Origin: an uncultured Pelagibacteraceae bacterium | GTDB taxonomy: Bacteria > Pseudomonadota > Alphaproteobacteria > Pelagibacterales > Pelagibacteraceae | Length of the DNA: 64,000 nucleotides | Assembly (NCBI GenBank): GCA_902520335.1 | Contig: CABYNS010000002.1 | Coordinates: forward strand, 1-64,000 | Direction of reading: 5' to 3' | Shown here: piece by piece, positions 61,319 to 64,000 of the stretch | How positions within the stretch are numbered: position 1 is the stretch's first letter | How the letters are laid out: each line of letters opens with the position of its first letter | The notes under the pieces: model-generated | What the model was told of the DNA's origin: nothing | The model's database searches: none | Seen by the model: the letters and a program-made list of their open reading frames with translations, nothing else | Made by a program: the position numbers and the translations under genes

Positions 61319-62859
61319 TGCTCAGCTATTTTCTTAAGAACTTATCAATTTTAAAAAAATTTTTATTCATAAATTCTATTTTTTTCACAATAATAGGCCT
61401 GTTCACATTCGTTTATTTGAAAAATGTCCAACCAAATTTAATTAAAAAAAAATCCTCAAATCATATTGAGGTTATCAATAATACAATTGATAATCTAACA
61501 AGATTAAATGTAAAATTTGTTGAAAAAGATATTAGAAAATTTTTGTTTTCAACAAGATTTCTTTTTCAGAACTTGGATAGAGTAATATTTTTTGATAATA
61601 AACTTAATCTAATAGGAGACACTGATACATTAGACTTAGATCCAAGATCATTTTCACAAAGGTTGGATACTATTGAGTTAGAAGTGTTAGACTCAACAAC
61701 AACAAAAAAAATCACTGAAGAAAAAAATATAGATATTGGAAATGAAAATAATGTATCTTTAAATGATGTTCTTTTAAATTACGCATCGTCCAAAAATTTT
61801 GGAATCCCTTTTACATTTACCGAGGAAGAATTTAATAAATTTAAATTGACCACCATCAAGAACGTGATGAAGGATGGAGAAAATATAGGATATTTAGCAA
61901 TAACAGAAAATGCTAATGATATAAAAGCTGCCATAGATGAAAGAAAAACTTTTGTAATTAGGACTGCAATTGCAGTTGGTATCGTAATATTGATTTTTTC
62001 GTTTGTCTTAAATCGATATTTTTTAAAACCAATTAAAAATTTAGTCAGTTATACCAAAATTATAAAAAATAAAGATACGAAAAAAACAAATATAGATACC
62101 TTAAAATTAAGAAATGATGAACTTGGTTTGCTCTCTAATTCTTTGGATGATATGACTTTAGAATTACAAAAAAGAATTTCACATGCAGAAAATTTTTCAA
62201 CTGATCTTGTACATGAAATTCGTAATCCATTGGCATCATTAAAAAGTGCATCAGAAATTTTACATGATACACAAAACTCTGAACAGAGACTTAAATTGAT
62301 TAATATTTTAAGCCACGATGTACAAAGAATTGAAAGATTGATTACTGATTACTCACAAATGTTAAAAGATGAAGTTGCATTAAGTAAAGAAAAAATAAAA
62401 AAAATAGATATTGAGCCAATAATTAAGTCAGTAGTAGATGATTTTAATAATATTTATAAAGTAAAAAGAGGAATTAATATTTCTTATAAAAATGATGGTA
62501 AAAATAAATATTTAATTTATGGAATCGAAAACAGAATTGAACAAATCATTGCAAACCTTTTAGATAATGCGATTTCTTTTAGTGATGATAATAAAGATGT
62601 AATTGTGCAAGTTTCGAAATCAGAGGATAGTAAAGTGTACATAAAAATATTAGATGAGGGACAGGGTTTTAAAGAAAAAGATACGAATAAAATATTTAAA
62701 AGATTCTACAGTAACAGACCAGATAAATTTGGACAGCATTCTGGCTTAGGGTTAAATATAGTAAAAAATTTAGTTGATTTACATAATGCCACAATCAAAG
62801 CATCTAATAGACAAGATAAAAAAGGAGCGAGTATGGAAATAGAGTTTCCAAAAGTTTAA
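61318..62859 (+). CDS. chvG: Sensor histidine kinase ChvG
   Basis: Membrane sensor kinase, 513 residues. A first transmembrane helix (about residues 15-35) and a second (about 215-235) flank a periplasmic domain; a HAMP-like region follows; the dimerisation domain carries His299 in DLVHEIRNPLASLKS; the ATPase domain has N-box NLLDNAISFSDDN, DEGQGF and HSGLGLNIVKNLV. It is followed by ahcY without the hprK and PTS genes found in many relatives. Confidence 0.95.
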   Translation: MLSYFLKNLSILKKFLFINSIFFTIIGLFTFVYLKNVQPNLIKKKSSNHIEVINNTIDNLTRLNVKFVEKDIRKFLFSTRFLFQNLDRVIFFDNKLNLIGDTDTLDLDPRSFSQRLDTIELEVLDSTTTKKITEEKNIDIGNENNVSLNDVLLNYASSKNFGIPFTFTEEEFNKFKLTTIKNVMKDGENIGYLAITENANDIKAAIDERKTFVIRTAIAVGIVILIFSFVLNRYFLKPIKNLVSYTKIIKNKDTKKTNIDTLKLRNDELGLLSNSLDDMTLELQKRISHAENFSTDLVHEIRNPLASLKSASEILHDTQNSEQRLKLINILSHDVQRIERLITDYSQMLKDEVALSKEKIKKIDIEPIIKSVVDDFNNIYKVKRGINISYKNDGKNKYLIYGIENRIEQIIANLLDNAISFSDDNKDVIVQVSKSEDSKVYIKILDEGQGFKEKDTNKIFKRFYSNRPDKFGQHSGLGLNIVKNLVDLHNATIKASNRQDKKGASMEIEFPKV

Positions 62860-62904
62860 AGAGTTTTATTGATTAATTAATTTTTAATTGTTAGAAGAGC
62901 CACG

Positions 62905-64000
62905 ATGGAAGACTATAAAGTAAAAAATTTATCACAAGCAGAATTTGGACGAAAAGAAATTTCAATTGCTGAAAGTGAAATGCCAGGACTTATGGCTTTA
63001 AGGGAGGAGTATGCTGGAAAATCCCCTTTAAAGGGTGCAAAAATTATAGGTTGTTTGCATATGACAATACAAACAGCAGTATTAATTGAAACCTTAGTAG
63101 ATTTAGGTGCAGAAGTAAGATGGTCATCTTGTAACATTTTTTCTACTCAAGACCATGCAGCAGCAGCGATAGCAAAAGCTGGTATTCCAGTTTATGCCTG
63201 GAAGGGAGAAACAGAGGAGGAATATGTTTGGTGCATAAAACAAACTATTGAAGGTAAGAAAAGTTGGAAACCTAATATGCTTTTAGATGATGGTGGAGAT
63301 TTAACAGCAATGATGCACAACGAATATAAAGATTTATTAAAAGATGTTAAAGGAGTTTCGGAAGAAACAACTACAGGGATAAAAGCTTTGAATAAAATGG
63401 AAAAAGAAAATTCTTTGTTGATTCCAGCAATTAATGTGAATGATTCTGTTACCAAATCAAAATTTGATAACTTATATGGGTGTAGAGAAAGTTTAGTTGA
63501 TGGAATTAGAAGAGCCACTGATGTAATGATGTCAGGAAAAATTGCAATTGTTGCAGGCTTTGGTGATGTTGGAAAAGGAAGTGCTGCATCATTAAGGCAG
63601 AGTGGGGCTCGTGTGTTGGTTACTGAAGCAGATCCAATATGCGCATTGCAAGCTGCAATGGAAGGTTATGAGGTTGTTTTAATGGATGAAGCAATTAGTA
63701 AAGCAGATATAGTTGTAACTGCGACTGGTAATAAAGATATTGTTACAGCTGACCATATGAGAGATATGAAGGATAGAGCAATCTTATGTAATATCGGACA
63801 TTTCGATAATGAAATCCAAGTTGAAGCTTTGAAAAATTACAAATGGACTGAAGTAAAACCCCAAGTACATGAAATTGAACTACCTAGCAAAAAAAGAATA
63901 ATTTTATTGGCAGAAGGTAGATTAGTAAATTTGGGTTGTGCTACAGGGCATCCAAGTTTTGTAATGAGCGCTTCTTTCACAAATCAAGTTATTGCTCAAA
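62905..64000 (+). CDS. ahcY: Adenosylhomocysteinase (3' truncated by window)
   Basis: Hydrolyses S-adenosylhomocysteine to adenosine and homocysteine, closing the methyl cycle. The frame is open from ATG 62905 to the window end (about 365 codons of an expected 420-470). Visible motifs: [46 protein letters not shown], the NAD fold [34 protein letters not shown] ([14 protein letters not shown]), NIGHFDNEI and [20 protein letters not shown]. The start follows chvG by 45 bp. Confidence 0.98.
   Translation, partial: MEDYKVKNLSQAEFGRKEISIAESEMPGLMALREEYAGKSPLKGAKIIGCLHMTIQTAVLIETLVDLGAEVRWSSCNIFSTQDHAAAAIAKAGIPVYAWKGETEEEYVWCIKQTIEGKKSWKPNMLLDDGGDLTAMMHNEYKDLLKDVKGVSEETTTGIKALNKMEKENSLLIPAINVNDSVTKSKFDNLYGCRESLVDGIRRATDVMMSGKIAIVAGFGDVGKGSAASLRQSGARVLVTEADPICALQAAMEGYEVVLMDEAISKADIVVTATGNKDIVTADHMRDMKDRAILCNIGHFDNEIQVEALKNYKWTEVKPQVHEIELPSKKRIILLAEGRLVNLGCATGHPSFVMSASFTNQVIAQ

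Overview
The window is AT-rich, extremely gene-dense alphaproteobacterial DNA that looks like the SAR11 clade (Candidatus Pelagibacter or a close relative). The reasons are the very short intergenic spacers, many 1-4 nt gene overlaps, AT-biased codons, a class I lysyl-tRNA synthetase, a SAM-II riboswitch, alphaproteobacterial gene orders (ffh/dapF, obgE-proBA-nadD-rsfS, atpHAGDC, hisC-tyrA opposite metXW, chvIG-ahcY) and a dmdA-centred DMSP demethylation cluster. The organism call is inference from these features; no database was searched. I see no rRNA, tRNA, CRISPR array, insertion sequence or prophage gene. No gene-free stretch exceeds about 200 bases, and the longest ones hold structured RNAs or promoters.

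Layout. 1-2000 (mostly minus): the tail of an unknown gene, then ftsY and dapF. 2040-2140: a strongly structured RNA leader. 2148-35011: a 33 kb run entirely on the plus strand: ffh-rpsP-trmD-rplS (SRP, ribosome, tRNA modification), leuCDB (leucine), an acyl-CoA dehydrogenase / acyl-CoA ligase / alpha-beta hydrolase / dmdA cluster (DMSP), asd, sdhCDAB-mmsA-mdh-sucCDAB-lpd (most of the oxidative TCA cycle), priA and atpHAGDC (ATP synthase F1). 34994-44033 (minus): rplU-rpmA-obgE-proB-proA-nadD-rsfS-ctpA-rppH, and metX-metW-gloB behind a SAM-II riboswitch. 44228-46206 (plus): hisC-tyrA. 46203-49763 (minus): a TrkH potassium transporter, an AmpG-like permease and an NlpC/P60 endopeptidase. 49852-53385 (plus): lysS, pyrD, rpmB, yhhQ. 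53382-56488 (minus): a polyamine cluster made of a fold-III decarboxylase, a deoxyhypusine-synthase-like enzyme and a ureohydrolase. 56637-64000: regA (plus), bioY (minus), polA, chvI-chvG and a partial ahcY (plus).

The genes suggest a streamlined aerobic marine heterotroph. DMSP demethylation supplies methyl groups and reduced sulfur, and its carbon would enter the TCA operon that lies just downstream. The SAM-II riboswitch on metX and the presence of ahcY mark the methionine/SAM cycle as a regulated node. Several genes expected from related gene orders are missing from their usual places (rimM, mtaB, rlmH, an M23 peptidase, hprK/PTS genes, dmdD). All five tail-to-tail gene pairs overlap at their stop codons.

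Most worth a second look are the structured RNA upstream of ffh, the unusual layout downstream of the SAM-II aptamer, a long hairpin directly before mmsA, the unexplained hydrolase in the dmd cluster, and the polyamine cluster containing a deoxyhypusine-synthase-like enzyme.
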